Shown one piece after another: positions 8,997-16,383 of a DNA stretch of 43,428 nucleotides. This DNA is from Planctomycetota bacterium (GTDB lineage: Bacteria > Planctomycetota > GCA-002687715 > DRQF01). The DNA lies in NCBI GenBank assembly GCA_011369445.1, contig DRQF01000116.1:1-43428 (forward strand). The letters are read 5' to 3'. The notes beneath the pieces were generated by a model, which saw nothing but the letters and a program-made list of their open reading frames with translations, ran no database searches and was not told the origin of the DNA. A program made the position numbers and the translations under genes. Numbering within the stretch: the stretch's first letter is position 1; each line of letters opens with the position of its first letter.

Positions 8997-9791
8997 ATGC
9001 TACGCCGCTTGATGCTGCCTCTTGTCGCCCTCATCGCGACCGCGACACTGCCCGCCCAGATGACACACCAGGTCGACGCCATCGGCTTGTCGTTCGTGGA
9101 CCAAACATCCAATACGAACGTGACGACGATCACGATCGGCGACACCGTCCAGTGGAATTTCGTCAGCGGCGGAGCTCACACCGTCACGAGCGGGACGGGT
9201 TTCTCCGACCCCATGATGGGAGCCCTTTTCAACTCTCCCTTGGATTTCTCCAATCCCACGGTCAGCTACACCCCCACGGCCGTCGGGGTGATCGATTACT
9301 TCTGCCAACCTCACCTGCTCTGCTGCAACATGGTCGGTCAGATCATCGTCCTTGCCCCGCCGACTTACCCGGGAAGCGGCGACGACCTCACACAGGGCAC
9401 GGGCATCAACGGCACGGCCAATCCCATCGACGTCAAGCAGGGCGGGACCGGCGATCTCCTCACGATCAGCGTGGCCTCCCCCGGCGGCACGCTTCTGAAC
9501 AAGCCGCTTCTCATCGGCGCCCAGCTCATGCCGCAGGGCGGCCCGGCCCCCGTGGGGGTCATCCCCAACCTGTACATCAACGATCAGGGGGGAATCCTGC
9601 TGGTCAACGGAATCACGCCCCTCGGCTTGAGTCAGGTGATCCTCCCGCAAGGGAACACCTACGGCTTCATCTTGCCAGGTGGCCTCGGCGGAAACTCGAT
9701 CATGATCCAAACCCTCGTCGTAGCCCCCGGCGTCGCCCTTCCTCCAGGCGTCGCCCGCTCGAACGGCCACGAGATTCAAATCCTCTTCTGA
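8997..9791 (+). CDS. Secreted cupredoxin (plastocyanin-like) with C-terminal surface domain
   Basis: A 264-residue exported protein with a signal peptide (LMLPLVALIATATLPAQ). Residues 22-120 form a type-1 copper domain: TITIGDTVQWNF, His61 in GGAHTVTSG, then Cys103 and His106 in YFCQPH, and Met112 in NMVGQIIV. These are the expected His, Cys, His and Met ligands. The His-to-Met spacing is six residues rather than the usual five, with two extra cysteines in the loop. Residues about 128-264 are a second domain ending in HEIQILF that resembles the C-terminal domain of the lamin-tail protein at 9912-11330. It probably carries electrons, or simply copper, in the periplasm or at the cell surface. 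The gene is monocistronic, with its own promoter and a strong terminator. Confidence 0.85.
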   Translation: MLRRLMLPLVALIATATLPAQMTHQVDAIGLSFVDQTSNTNVTTITIGDTVQWNFVSGGAHTVTSGTGFSDPMMGALFNSPLDFSNPTVSYTPTAVGVIDYFCQPHLLCCNMVGQIIVLAPPTYPGSGDDLTQGTGINGTANPIDVKQGGTGDLLTISVASPGGTLLNKPLLIGAQLMPQGGPAPVGVIPNLYINDQGGILLVNGITPLGLSQVILPQGNTYGFILPGGLGGNSIMIQTLVVAPGVALPPGVARSNGHEIQILF

Positions 9792-9812
9792 AACGAGACG
9801 GATTCACCCATG

Positions 9813-9844
9813 AAAAAGGGCCGCCCGAAAGGGCGGCCCTTTTT
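9813..9844. terminator. Strong bidirectional rho-independent terminator
   Basis: A 14-bp A/T-flanked stem: five A, then GGGCCGCCC, a GAAA tetraloop, the complement GGGCGGCCC, then five T. It has a U-tract on both strands and sits between the convergent cupredoxin and CHRD genes, so it can end both transcripts. Confidence 0.95.
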
Positions 9845-9911
9845 CGTTTGGCCGTCGCAACCTCGCTCAACGAAGCGCCGAACGGGTGCTCCGAGCTTCG
9901 AGAGGTCGCGG

Positions 9912-11330
9912 TCAGAGGATCTGAAGCTCGTGGGCGTCGGCAACCCCCAAGTTCACGCTGTTCAGACCGGGATCGCTGGCGATCAATACGACCATGATGG
10001 ACGTGTTGGTCCCCGTGAGCGACACGGGCAACTGCCCCGTCACCGTGTATCCCGAGAGGATCGGCGAGAGGATACCGCCGGGGGTCGAAAGCCCATCCGC
10101 GAGGACGATGACGGGCGAAGCCAGGTCCAGGTACACGGAAGGCATGGCATCTCCGGGCAACAGCAGCGGGGCTGGAGGAGCGCCTGTCGTGAAGAGCTGA
10201 GCCAACGCCAGGAAGGGGGCCGTCGAGAGGCTTCCGCCAGGCGAGGAGAACTGGAGGCCGATGACGTCACCGCCCTGCACGCCGTGGATGTTGCTGACCT
10301 GGTTGTCGTTGACGCCGTTGATGGAAACGCTGGTCTCAGCGTCGGTGCCGTTTCCAGGATACGCCGCGCTGGGAAGGGTGGCCTGCCCCCACGGGAAGAC
10401 GCCGCCCGTATGAAGACCCGTGCTGAATGAGAGCCCGCCAGCGGTCAGCGTGTGGAGACCAAACGTACCGAGAGGCGTCTCGGGGGTGCGAACGACGGAC
10501 TCGCCATTGCCGTCGTCGGGGCCGCCGCTCGTGTACGCATACGAATCGACCGTATTGCCCATCGCGTCCGCGAGGGTGATCGTGTCGCTGCTGTTGTTGA
10601 GGCCCAAAGAACCTGTGTCGGCGAGAACGCCACTGAATCCCATGTTGTTGAAATTCGTAACGCTGCCACCACCGAAGACGACGATCGCGGCACCCGGGGG
10701 AAGCAGGGTTCCACTCGAGAACGTGTGGCGAACGAAAGCTCCGTCGGCGAGGGTCCACCCACCGATGTTGACCGTCTGATCCGTGCCGTTCACGATCTCA
10801 ACGAACTCGTCGTCCTGTTGGGACGAACTGGTCGCGGCGACGCCGTCGAGATTGGTGTCGAGGCCCACGGACCCGAACGGATCGTTGCAGTACTCGTTGA
10901 TGTAGACCTGCTGCTGGAAGGCATTGACGATCTGCCCCCGAATCTCGCCGCCAGGATTCGCGGCGGAGTGGATGTTGACGTAGAAGTCGCCGGCCATCAG
11001 GGAGGCGACATCGGAAGCACCGAGGGTCGTGCTGAACGTGATGGGGCTCGTTCCGGTGCCCAGACCGATGAAGATGGGGCCCGAGGATCCGGCTGGGGCC
11101 AGATGGATGTGTGCCGCCGTAACACCAACGACGTCGTGCTGAATACTCAGCGTGAAGTTGTTGGCGGCATCGAGAGTGGCGAAACCCACGCCCGACGCGG
11201 ACGTGGTCACGGCGGGCACTTCCTGGCCGCCGTCAAGGTTGAAGACCCAGGCCGTCTGGGCCGAGAGTCCTCCGACGAGAACGAAAACGGCGATCAGGCA
11301 GAGAAGATACGGGACCTTGCGTGTGGACAT
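9912..11330 (-). CDS. Secreted CHRD and lamin-tail domain protein
   Basis: A 472-residue exported protein. AAAGGAG precedes the ATG at 11330 and a signal peptide follows (VPYLLCLIAVFVLVGGLSAQ). Residues about 25-130 are a CHRD domain (LDGGQEVPAV, HIHLAPAGSSGPIF, DFYVNIHSAANPGGEIRGQI). Residues about 135-290 are a lamin-tail domain (VYINEYCND, DEFVEIVNGTDQTVNIGGW, ADTGSLGLNNSSDTI). Residues about 320-472 form a third domain like the cupredoxin tail at 9360-9791, with an SPGGSLSTAPFLALAQL segment and an HELQIL end. CHRD and LTD modules are common on secreted and surface proteins of Planctomycetota and others; the role is probably structural or adhesive. It has a structured leader and ends at the shared terminator. 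Confidence 0.88.
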   Translation of the reverse strand: MSTRKVPYLLCLIAVFVLVGGLSAQTAWVFNLDGGQEVPAVTTSASGVGFATLDAANNFTLSIQHDVVGVTAAHIHLAPAGSSGPIFIGLGTGTSPITFSTTLGASDVASLMAGDFYVNIHSAANPGGEIRGQIVNAFQQQVYINEYCNDPFGSVGLDTNLDGVAATSSSQQDDEFVEIVNGTDQTVNIGGWTLADGAFVRHTFSSGTLLPPGAAIVVFGGGSVTNFNNMGFSGVLADTGSLGLNNSSDTITLADAMGNTVDSYAYTSGGPDDGNGESVVRTPETPLGTFGLHTLTAGGLSFSTGLHTGGVFPWGQATLPSAAYPGNGTDAETSVSINGVNDNQVSNIHGVQGGDVIGLQFSSPGGSLSTAPFLALAQLFTTGAPPAPLLLPGDAMPSVYLDLASPVIVLADGLSTPGGILSPILSGYTVTGQLPVSLTGTNTSIMVVLIASDPGLNSVNLGVADAHELQIL

Positions 11331-11367
11331 AAAAAACTCCTTTCGGTGAGTTCGAATCGTGCTCGAC

Positions 11368-11396
11368 GGGCGAAGCGCAGGCTTCTTGCTTCGCCC
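11368..11396 (-). promoter_or_regulatory. Leader hairpin upstream of the CHRD gene
   Basis: A 9-bp perfect inverted repeat (GGGCGAAGC with GCTTCGCCC) around 11 bases, 38 bases upstream of the CHRD start and inside the 234-bp divergent gap. There is no T-run, so it is more likely an mRNA leader structure or operator than a terminator. On the other side of the gap, TATGCT near 11524 could be the -10 of the TPP-enzyme operon. Confidence 0.4.
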
Positions 11397-11564
11397 TGGG
11401 GGTACGCAACTGAGCGGTTCATTTTGCCGCAACCAGGCAAGACTTCAATCGCGCCGCATCCATCTCGCGGATTTCACCTGCCGCCCTCCGGATGTTCGCA
11501 TGGCAATAGTTTCCGGCTCAGGGTATGCTCTCAGTTCGAAACTACTGGGGATTGGGGAGATACG

Positions 11565-13211
11565 ATGAAAGCATCCGACCTGTTCGTGAAATGCCTCGAA
11601 GCCGAGGGCGTGGAGTATATTTTCGGGCTCCCGGGCGAGGAGAACGCGGATCTGATGATCTCGCTGAAAAAGTCGCCCATTGACTTCGTGCTCTGCCGCC
11701 ATGAGCAGACCGCGGCGTTCATGGCGGACGTCTATGGTCGGCTGACCGGTAAGGCCGGCGTCTGCCTGGGCACACTCGGTCCGGGCGCCACGAATCTCGT
11801 GACGGGCGTGGCCGATGGAAACATGGACCGAGCGCCCATGGTGGTCCTCACGGGCCAGGCGGATACGAAGCGGATGCACAAGGAGTCCCACCAGAACATG
11901 GACGTCGTCCGCATGTTCGAGCCCATGACCAAGTGGAACTACAGCATCAAGGACGCCACGAACATCCCGGAGGTGGTCCGCAAGGCCTTCAAGCTGGCCA
12001 CGATGGAAAAGCCCGGCGCCTGCCACATCGAGTTGCCCGAGGACCTCGCCAAGAACGACGTCGAAGGCTTGCAGCCCATGGAGCCCCGCCGCGTGCGTCG
12101 CCCAGGCGCGGATCACAAAGCGGTGAAGGAAGCGGTGGAGCTTCTCAAGATGGCAGAGAACCCCATCATCCTCGCCGGCAACGGATCCATCCGGAAGCGC
12201 GCAACGAGGCAACTCCGAATCCTGAGTGAGAAAACGGGAGTCGGCGTCGTCAGCACGTTCATGGGTAAGGGCGTTCTACCCCGCACAGACCCTCGATGCC
12301 TCTACACGATGGGCCTCCAATCACGCGACCACATTACCTGCGAGATGGAGAAAGCGGACCTCGTCATCGCTATCGGATACGACCTCGTCGAGTACCACCC
12401 ACGGTTTTGGAACGTGGGTCGCAAGAAGAAGGTGGTCCACATCGACTTCGAACCGGCCGAAGTGGAGCTCCACTACGATCCGGACGTCGAGATCATTGCG
12501 GACATCGCCGACTCCCTGTGGTCGATGAACAAGGAGCTGGGCGACGAACGACTCGTGCCGGAAGACCGCTATCAGGCCTTTCGCGAGATCATGACGGACG
12601 ATCTGGCCGCGCACGCGGGCGACGAGACCGAGGGACTCATCCGTCCTCAGAAGGCCCTCTGGGACGTCCGCGAAGCCCTCGGCCCCGAGGACATCCTTCT
12701 CTCGGACGTGGGCGCTCACAAGATGTGGATCGGTCGCTACTTCCAGTGCGATGAACCGAACACCTGTCTCATTTCCAACGGATTTTGCTCGATGGGCTTT
12801 GCCCTGCCGGGCGCCATGGCCGCGAAAACCGTCTTTCCCGAGCGGCGCGTGCTCGCTGTCTGCGGCGACGCCGGCGTCCTCATGAACATCCAGGATCTCG
12901 AGACGGCCGCGCGGCGCAACTTGCCCATCGTGGTCATGGTCTGGGAAGACAAGGAATACGGATTGATCAAGTGGAAGCAGACCAACACGTTCGGCGAGCA
13001 CTCGGATCTCGGATTCACGAATCCGGACTGGGTCAAACTCGCGGAATCCTTCGGCTGCTGGGGGCGACGTGTCGAAAAGTCGAAGGACCTCGCGGGGACC
13101 CTGGAGGAGGCCTTTGGTCAAGATCGACCGGCTCTCATCGTCATCCCTATCGACTATAGCGAGAACACCAAGCTGACCGAGAGGTTGGGCTCCATCACAT
13201 GCAAGCTTTGA
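11565..13211 (+). CDS. AlsS-type acetolactate synthase-like TPP enzyme
   Basis: A 548-residue thiamine-diphosphate enzyme of the acetolactate synthase family. GGGGAG lies before the ATG at 11565. The TPP-activating Glu47 sits in CRHEQTAAFMADVYGRLTGK; the cofactor segment CGDAGVLMNIQDLETA follows at residue 433, with Asp435 and Asp462 as likely Mg ligands. Long stretches resemble the catabolic AlsS branch (PMTKWNYSIKDATNIPEVV, IGYDLVEYHPRFWN, VIPIDYSENTKL), which works without FAD and usually makes acetolactate from two pyruvates. No small regulatory subunit or acetolactate decarboxylase is nearby. Its stop is only 13 bases before the AOR fusion, so a 2-oxo-acid decarboxylase-like role feeding an aldehyde to AOR is an attractive inference. 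Confidence 0.88.
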   Translation: MKASDLFVKCLEAEGVEYIFGLPGEENADLMISLKKSPIDFVLCRHEQTAAFMADVYGRLTGKAGVCLGTLGPGATNLVTGVADGNMDRAPMVVLTGQADTKRMHKESHQNMDVVRMFEPMTKWNYSIKDATNIPEVVRKAFKLATMEKPGACHIELPEDLAKNDVEGLQPMEPRRVRRPGADHKAVKEAVELLKMAENPIILAGNGSIRKRATRQLRILSEKTGVGVVSTFMGKGVLPRTDPRCLYTMGLQSRDHITCEMEKADLVIAIGYDLVEYHPRFWNVGRKKKVVHIDFEPAEVELHYDPDVEIIADIADSLWSMNKELGDERLVPEDRYQAFREIMTDDLAAHAGDETEGLIRPQKALWDVREALGPEDILLSDVGAHKMWIGRYFQCDEPNTCLISNGFCSMGFALPGAMAAKTVFPERRVLAVCGDAGVLMNIQDLETAARRNLPIVVMVWEDKEYGLIKWKQTNTFGEHSDLGFTNPDWVKLAESFGCWGRRVEKSKDLAGTLEEAFGQDRPALIVIPIDYSENTKLTERLGSITCKL

Positions 13212-13224
13212 AAGTCGCGCATCC

Positions 13225-15612
13225 ATGAGCGAAACGATTCACCTTCGTATCCGAGAACCCGACGGTTCCGTTCGGGAAGTTCCGGCTGTGGAAGGCCTCA
13301 CTTTGGGCCGTTCTTCGTCCAATCGCATCGTCATCGCGGACGTCAACGTCTCGAGCGAACACGCACGGCTCGTTCTCGACGCAGACGGTGCGCTGGCGAT
13401 CGAGGACCTGGGAAGCGCCAACAAGGTGCGATTCGAAGACGGTCCCATCCTCGGCAAGGGAGATCGCCACCGCCTCATCCCCGGGGAACGCTTCAGCCTG
13501 GGGCGCACCGTCATCGAGATCGTGGGAACCGATGAGAAGCGCCTCGCGGTGGACCGGACCGAGCTGGTGGAGTTGAACGCAACCCACACCGGTGAGACGA
13601 CTCAGGAGACCCGCCCCACGCCGAAGTCAAAACCGGCAGACCAAGCGGCCAAGCCCGCTGCAAAGGAAGATCCGCCCGCGAAGGAGGTCGAAGTCGCGAA
13701 GGAGGCCGACGCCCCGAAGAAGGAGGCCCCGAAGAAGAAGAAGAAAGCTCCGCCCCTCCCCGAGATCCCTCCGCTCCCGGAGGGCACGCTCGAGCCCAAG
13801 GCCTTCACCCTCAATCGTTACACGGTCGACCTCTCCACGTACAGCGTGCGCCACGAGGCCATCACGTGTCATGACGTGGAGGACGTGCTGGGCGGCGCGG
13901 CACGGGGCTTCAAGATCCTCCAGGACTTTTCCGTCGAAGACCCCTACTCCCCCGAGGCCCCCCTGATCCTGAATCTCGGCCGCCTCTCGGGCAGCCAGTT
14001 CATGACGGGTCTTCGGACGTATTTCCACGGATTCTCGCCCCTGAAGTGTACGAACAGCTACCGTCCCTCGGCGATGTGGACGGCGGGCAGCGGCAAGTTC
14101 GGCACCAAGATCCGCTACATGGACATCGACGAGGTGATCTTCACGGGTCGCGCGGTCATGCCCGTCTATCTCCATATCAGCGAGGGCGAGGACGGAAAGC
14201 CGGAATTCCGTTTCAAGAATGCCTCCCAGCTCGTGGGCAAGCGGGCCAACGAGAAGATTCAGCACCTCCACACGCTGTACCCCGACGCCCATTTCGCGGT
14301 GATCGGTCCGGCCGGCGAGAACTACCGAGGCGTGAGATTCGCGTCGATCGCCCTCTCGACGATCAACCAGCTGCGAAGCGGCGACATGAAGTCCCGCTTC
14401 TGTGGCCGCGGCGGCTTCGGTGGAGTCATGGGGTCGAAGAACCTCCTCGCCATCGCCGCCGACGTGAAGGACAAAAAGCGCGGCGACAAGGTGCCGGGGC
14501 TCAAGGAAGTCAACCAACACGTGGCCCGCGGCAAGGGCAGCCAGCGCTTCCGCGACGCCCGCAAGGGAGACGGAGGCGGCGGGACGTGGGCGAACATGAC
14601 GTCTCTCAATCCGCTCCACGCCATGCCGGAGTACAACTTCAATCCGACTGGAACGGACATCTCGGTCCCTCTCTATCGGGAGAACGTGGAGAAGGACGGC
14701 AGGTTTGTCATCAAGGACGAGGCTTGCTTCGCCTGTGGAATCGCCTGCCACAAGAACATGTACGACAAAGGGCCGGACGGAAAGCCCTCGAAATTCCGGG
14801 CTAAGTTCGACTACGAGCCCCTCAACCTCCTCAGCGCGAACATCGGCATCTTCGACATCGATCAAGCCGCCGAACTCGTGGACATGGTGGACGACCTTTG
14901 CATGGACTCCATTTCCGTGGGCGTGACTCTCGCGTACGCCATGGAGTACAACAAACGTGTCGAGGAAAAAGGCGAGGAGTCCATTCTCCCTGAATACATC
15001 CGGTACGGCGATTTCGAAGGAGCCCGCCGCGCCCTCGAAGAGATCGGACGGGGAGAATTGCCCCTTCTCGGGCAGGGAGCCAAGCGTCTGTCGGAGGCTC
15101 TCGGGGAAACGGGCTACGCCATGCACTGCAAGGGCGTCGAGTTTCCGGCGTATCTCCCTCAATTCAATCCCGGATACCCATGGGCTTTGGCGGGCGGGCA
15201 CATGTCCATGCGGACCTATCTCCTCTACGTCTTCGAGCGGGAGAAGGGCATGGACTACTGGGTCGAGGCGATCACCGAGAGGGGATTCTCTATCCTCCGG
15301 GACGACATCCTGGGGATCTGCAAGTTCAGCGGGCTCCCCGACGACGTCATGGCCCATACGGTGGCGGCCATGACGGGCCTTGAAATCGACCCGGAGACCC
15401 TGAAGCGTTGCGTCTTGCGAACCTTCCTCCGGGGCTATCGTCTCGAGAAGGATGCAGGCTTCACATCCGACGACTATGCGATGCCGAGTGAAGTCCACCA
15501 GGAGTATCCGCAGATCGACCTGGAGCATTTCAACTCCCGGGAGTTCTTCGAAGCTCTCAAGGACAAGGTCACCGCACGCTTCGATCAGATGCTCATCGAA
15601 CAGGGACTATGA
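13225..15612 (+). CDS. FHA domain-aldehyde:ferredoxin oxidoreductase fusion
   Basis: A 795-residue protein with an unusual architecture. Residues 1-105 are an FHA phosphothreonine-binding domain (LTLGRSSSNRIVIADVNVSS, then EHARLVLD). Residues about 125-185 are a Lys/Pro/Ala-rich linker (KKEAPKKKKKAPPLPEIPPL). Residues about 190-795 are a full-length tungsten-type AOR: SGSQFMTGL, GVRFASIALSTINQLRSGD, CGRGGFGGVMGSKNL, and the 4Fe-4S ligands Cys501, Cys504, Cys508 (CFACGIAC) and Cys699 (GICKFSG). AORs oxidise aldehydes to acids, or the reverse, with ferredoxin and a bis-pyranopterin tungsten cofactor. It follows the TPP enzyme by 13 bases and its stop overlaps the TupA-like start (ATGA). The FHA module suggests docking to a Thr-phosphorylated partner or localisation control. 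Confidence 0.93.
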   Translation: MSETIHLRIREPDGSVREVPAVEGLTLGRSSSNRIVIADVNVSSEHARLVLDADGALAIEDLGSANKVRFEDGPILGKGDRHRLIPGERFSLGRTVIEIVGTDEKRLAVDRTELVELNATHTGETTQETRPTPKSKPADQAAKPAAKEDPPAKEVEVAKEADAPKKEAPKKKKKAPPLPEIPPLPEGTLEPKAFTLNRYTVDLSTYSVRHEAITCHDVEDVLGGAARGFKILQDFSVEDPYSPEAPLILNLGRLSGSQFMTGLRTYFHGFSPLKCTNSYRPSAMWTAGSGKFGTKIRYMDIDEVIFTGRAVMPVYLHISEGEDGKPEFRFKNASQLVGKRANEKIQHLHTLYPDAHFAVIGPAGENYRGVRFASIALSTINQLRSGDMKSRFCGRGGFGGVMGSKNLLAIAADVKDKKRGDKVPGLKEVNQHVARGKGSQRFRDARKGDGGGGTWANMTSLNPLHAMPEYNFNPTGTDISVPLYRENVEKDGRFVIKDEACFACGIACHKNMYDKGPDGKPSKFRAKFDYEPLNLLSANIGIFDIDQAAELVDMVDDLCMDSISVGVTLAYAMEYNKRVEEKGEESILPEYIRYGDFEGARRALEEIGRGELPLLGQGAKRLSEALGETGYAMHCKGVEFPAYLPQFNPGYPWALAGGHMSMRTYLLYVFEREKGMDYWVEAITERGFSILRDDILGICKFSGLPDDVMAHTVAAMTGLEIDPETLKRCVLRTFLRGYRLEKDAGFTSDDYAMPSEVHQEYPQIDLEHFNSREFFEALKDKVTARFDQMLIEQGL

Positions 15613-16325
15613 AACTCGCCCCCTGGATGCCGATCCTGCTCGCCTTGCCCCTTCTCGGAGGATGCGGGGAGCACGACCGAGTCGTCCGGGTCGTCGTGAC
15701 GGAGGAGTTCGCGGCCACGGGACGCCTTGCCGCCGTCGTCCCCAAGTTCGAGCGAAAAGAACACCTCCGCGTCAAGACCACGGTCACGAATGCACGCGCC
15801 GCCGTGGCGCTGGCGGAGGCCGGCGCGGTCGACCTGATCATCGCCCCCGATGACGCCGGCATGAAACGACTTGAGTCCGAGGGCATCGCCCGCGTCATCT
15901 CACCCATGATGAAGGACAAGCTTCTCATCGTGGGGCCCATGGACGATCCGCTTGGGATCGCGGAAAGTGACTGGAACTCAGCGCTGAAGCGCCTCCTCGG
16001 CTATCGCCGCCCCCGACTCCTTTTCGCGCGACGGGGAGAGGCCGGCCAGTACCTGGAGACCTGGCTGGCTCGTCGCGGCCGTCGACTCGAAGCGACGTCC
16101 TCGGGCCCCGCCACGGAAGCGGGCGCCCTCCTCGAGGCCGACCGCGATCAGCGCTACGCCCTCGTCCACGCCTCGGCCTGGAAGCGCCTCCAGAATCGGT
16201 GTCGGCTGACGCCACTGCTCGCCTCACCGGAGGATGCTGGACTCCTCATGCTGGCCGCCGTGGTCGGAAACGACGGCGCACTCAGGCTCCTTGACCGCCT
16301 GCGTGCCGACCGCTCCGAGAGGTAG
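15609..16325 (+). CDS. TupA-like tungstate-binding lipoprotein
   Basis: A 238-residue lipoprotein (signal ILLALPLLGGC) with a type-2 periplasmic binding fold. The order of segments follows TupA: VVTEEFAATGRLAAVVPKFE, VDLIIAPDD, LLIVGPMDDPLGI and a FARRGEAGQY motif resembling the SRGD region that binds the oxyanion. It overlaps the AOR stop by four bases, so its translation is probably coupled to AOR. No TupB or TupC permease genes are in the window; it may use a permease encoded elsewhere or act as an anion sensor. Molybdate as ligand is an alternative. The pairing with an AOR makes tungstate the better guess. Confidence 0.75.
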   Translation: MKLAPWMPILLALPLLGGCGEHDRVVRVVVTEEFAATGRLAAVVPKFERKEHLRVKTTVTNARAAVALAEAGAVDLIIAPDDAGMKRLESEGIARVISPMMKDKLLIVGPMDDPLGIAESDWNSALKRLLGYRRPRLLFARRGEAGQYLETWLARRGRRLEATSSGPATEAGALLEADRDQRYALVHASAWKRLQNRCRLTPLLASPEDAGLLMLAAVVGNDGALRLLDRLRADRSER

Positions 16326-16383
16326 ACAAAGCCTGACCTCCTTGGTGCTATGATGCGCATCCAAAGCTCCAGGAGGCTCCCGC

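Noticed and set aside
12850..12960. Loss of a metal ligand in the TPP enzyme (Glu where AlsS has Asn)
   Set aside because: Aligned with AlsS, the change falls next to the ligand; Asp435 and Asp462 are both kept, so activity is not in doubt on this ground.
16320..16383. Promoter with TATGAT upstream of the PHP gene
   Set aside because: TATGAT is a fair -10, but no -35-like hexamer lies 16-19 bases before it, so I did not list it.
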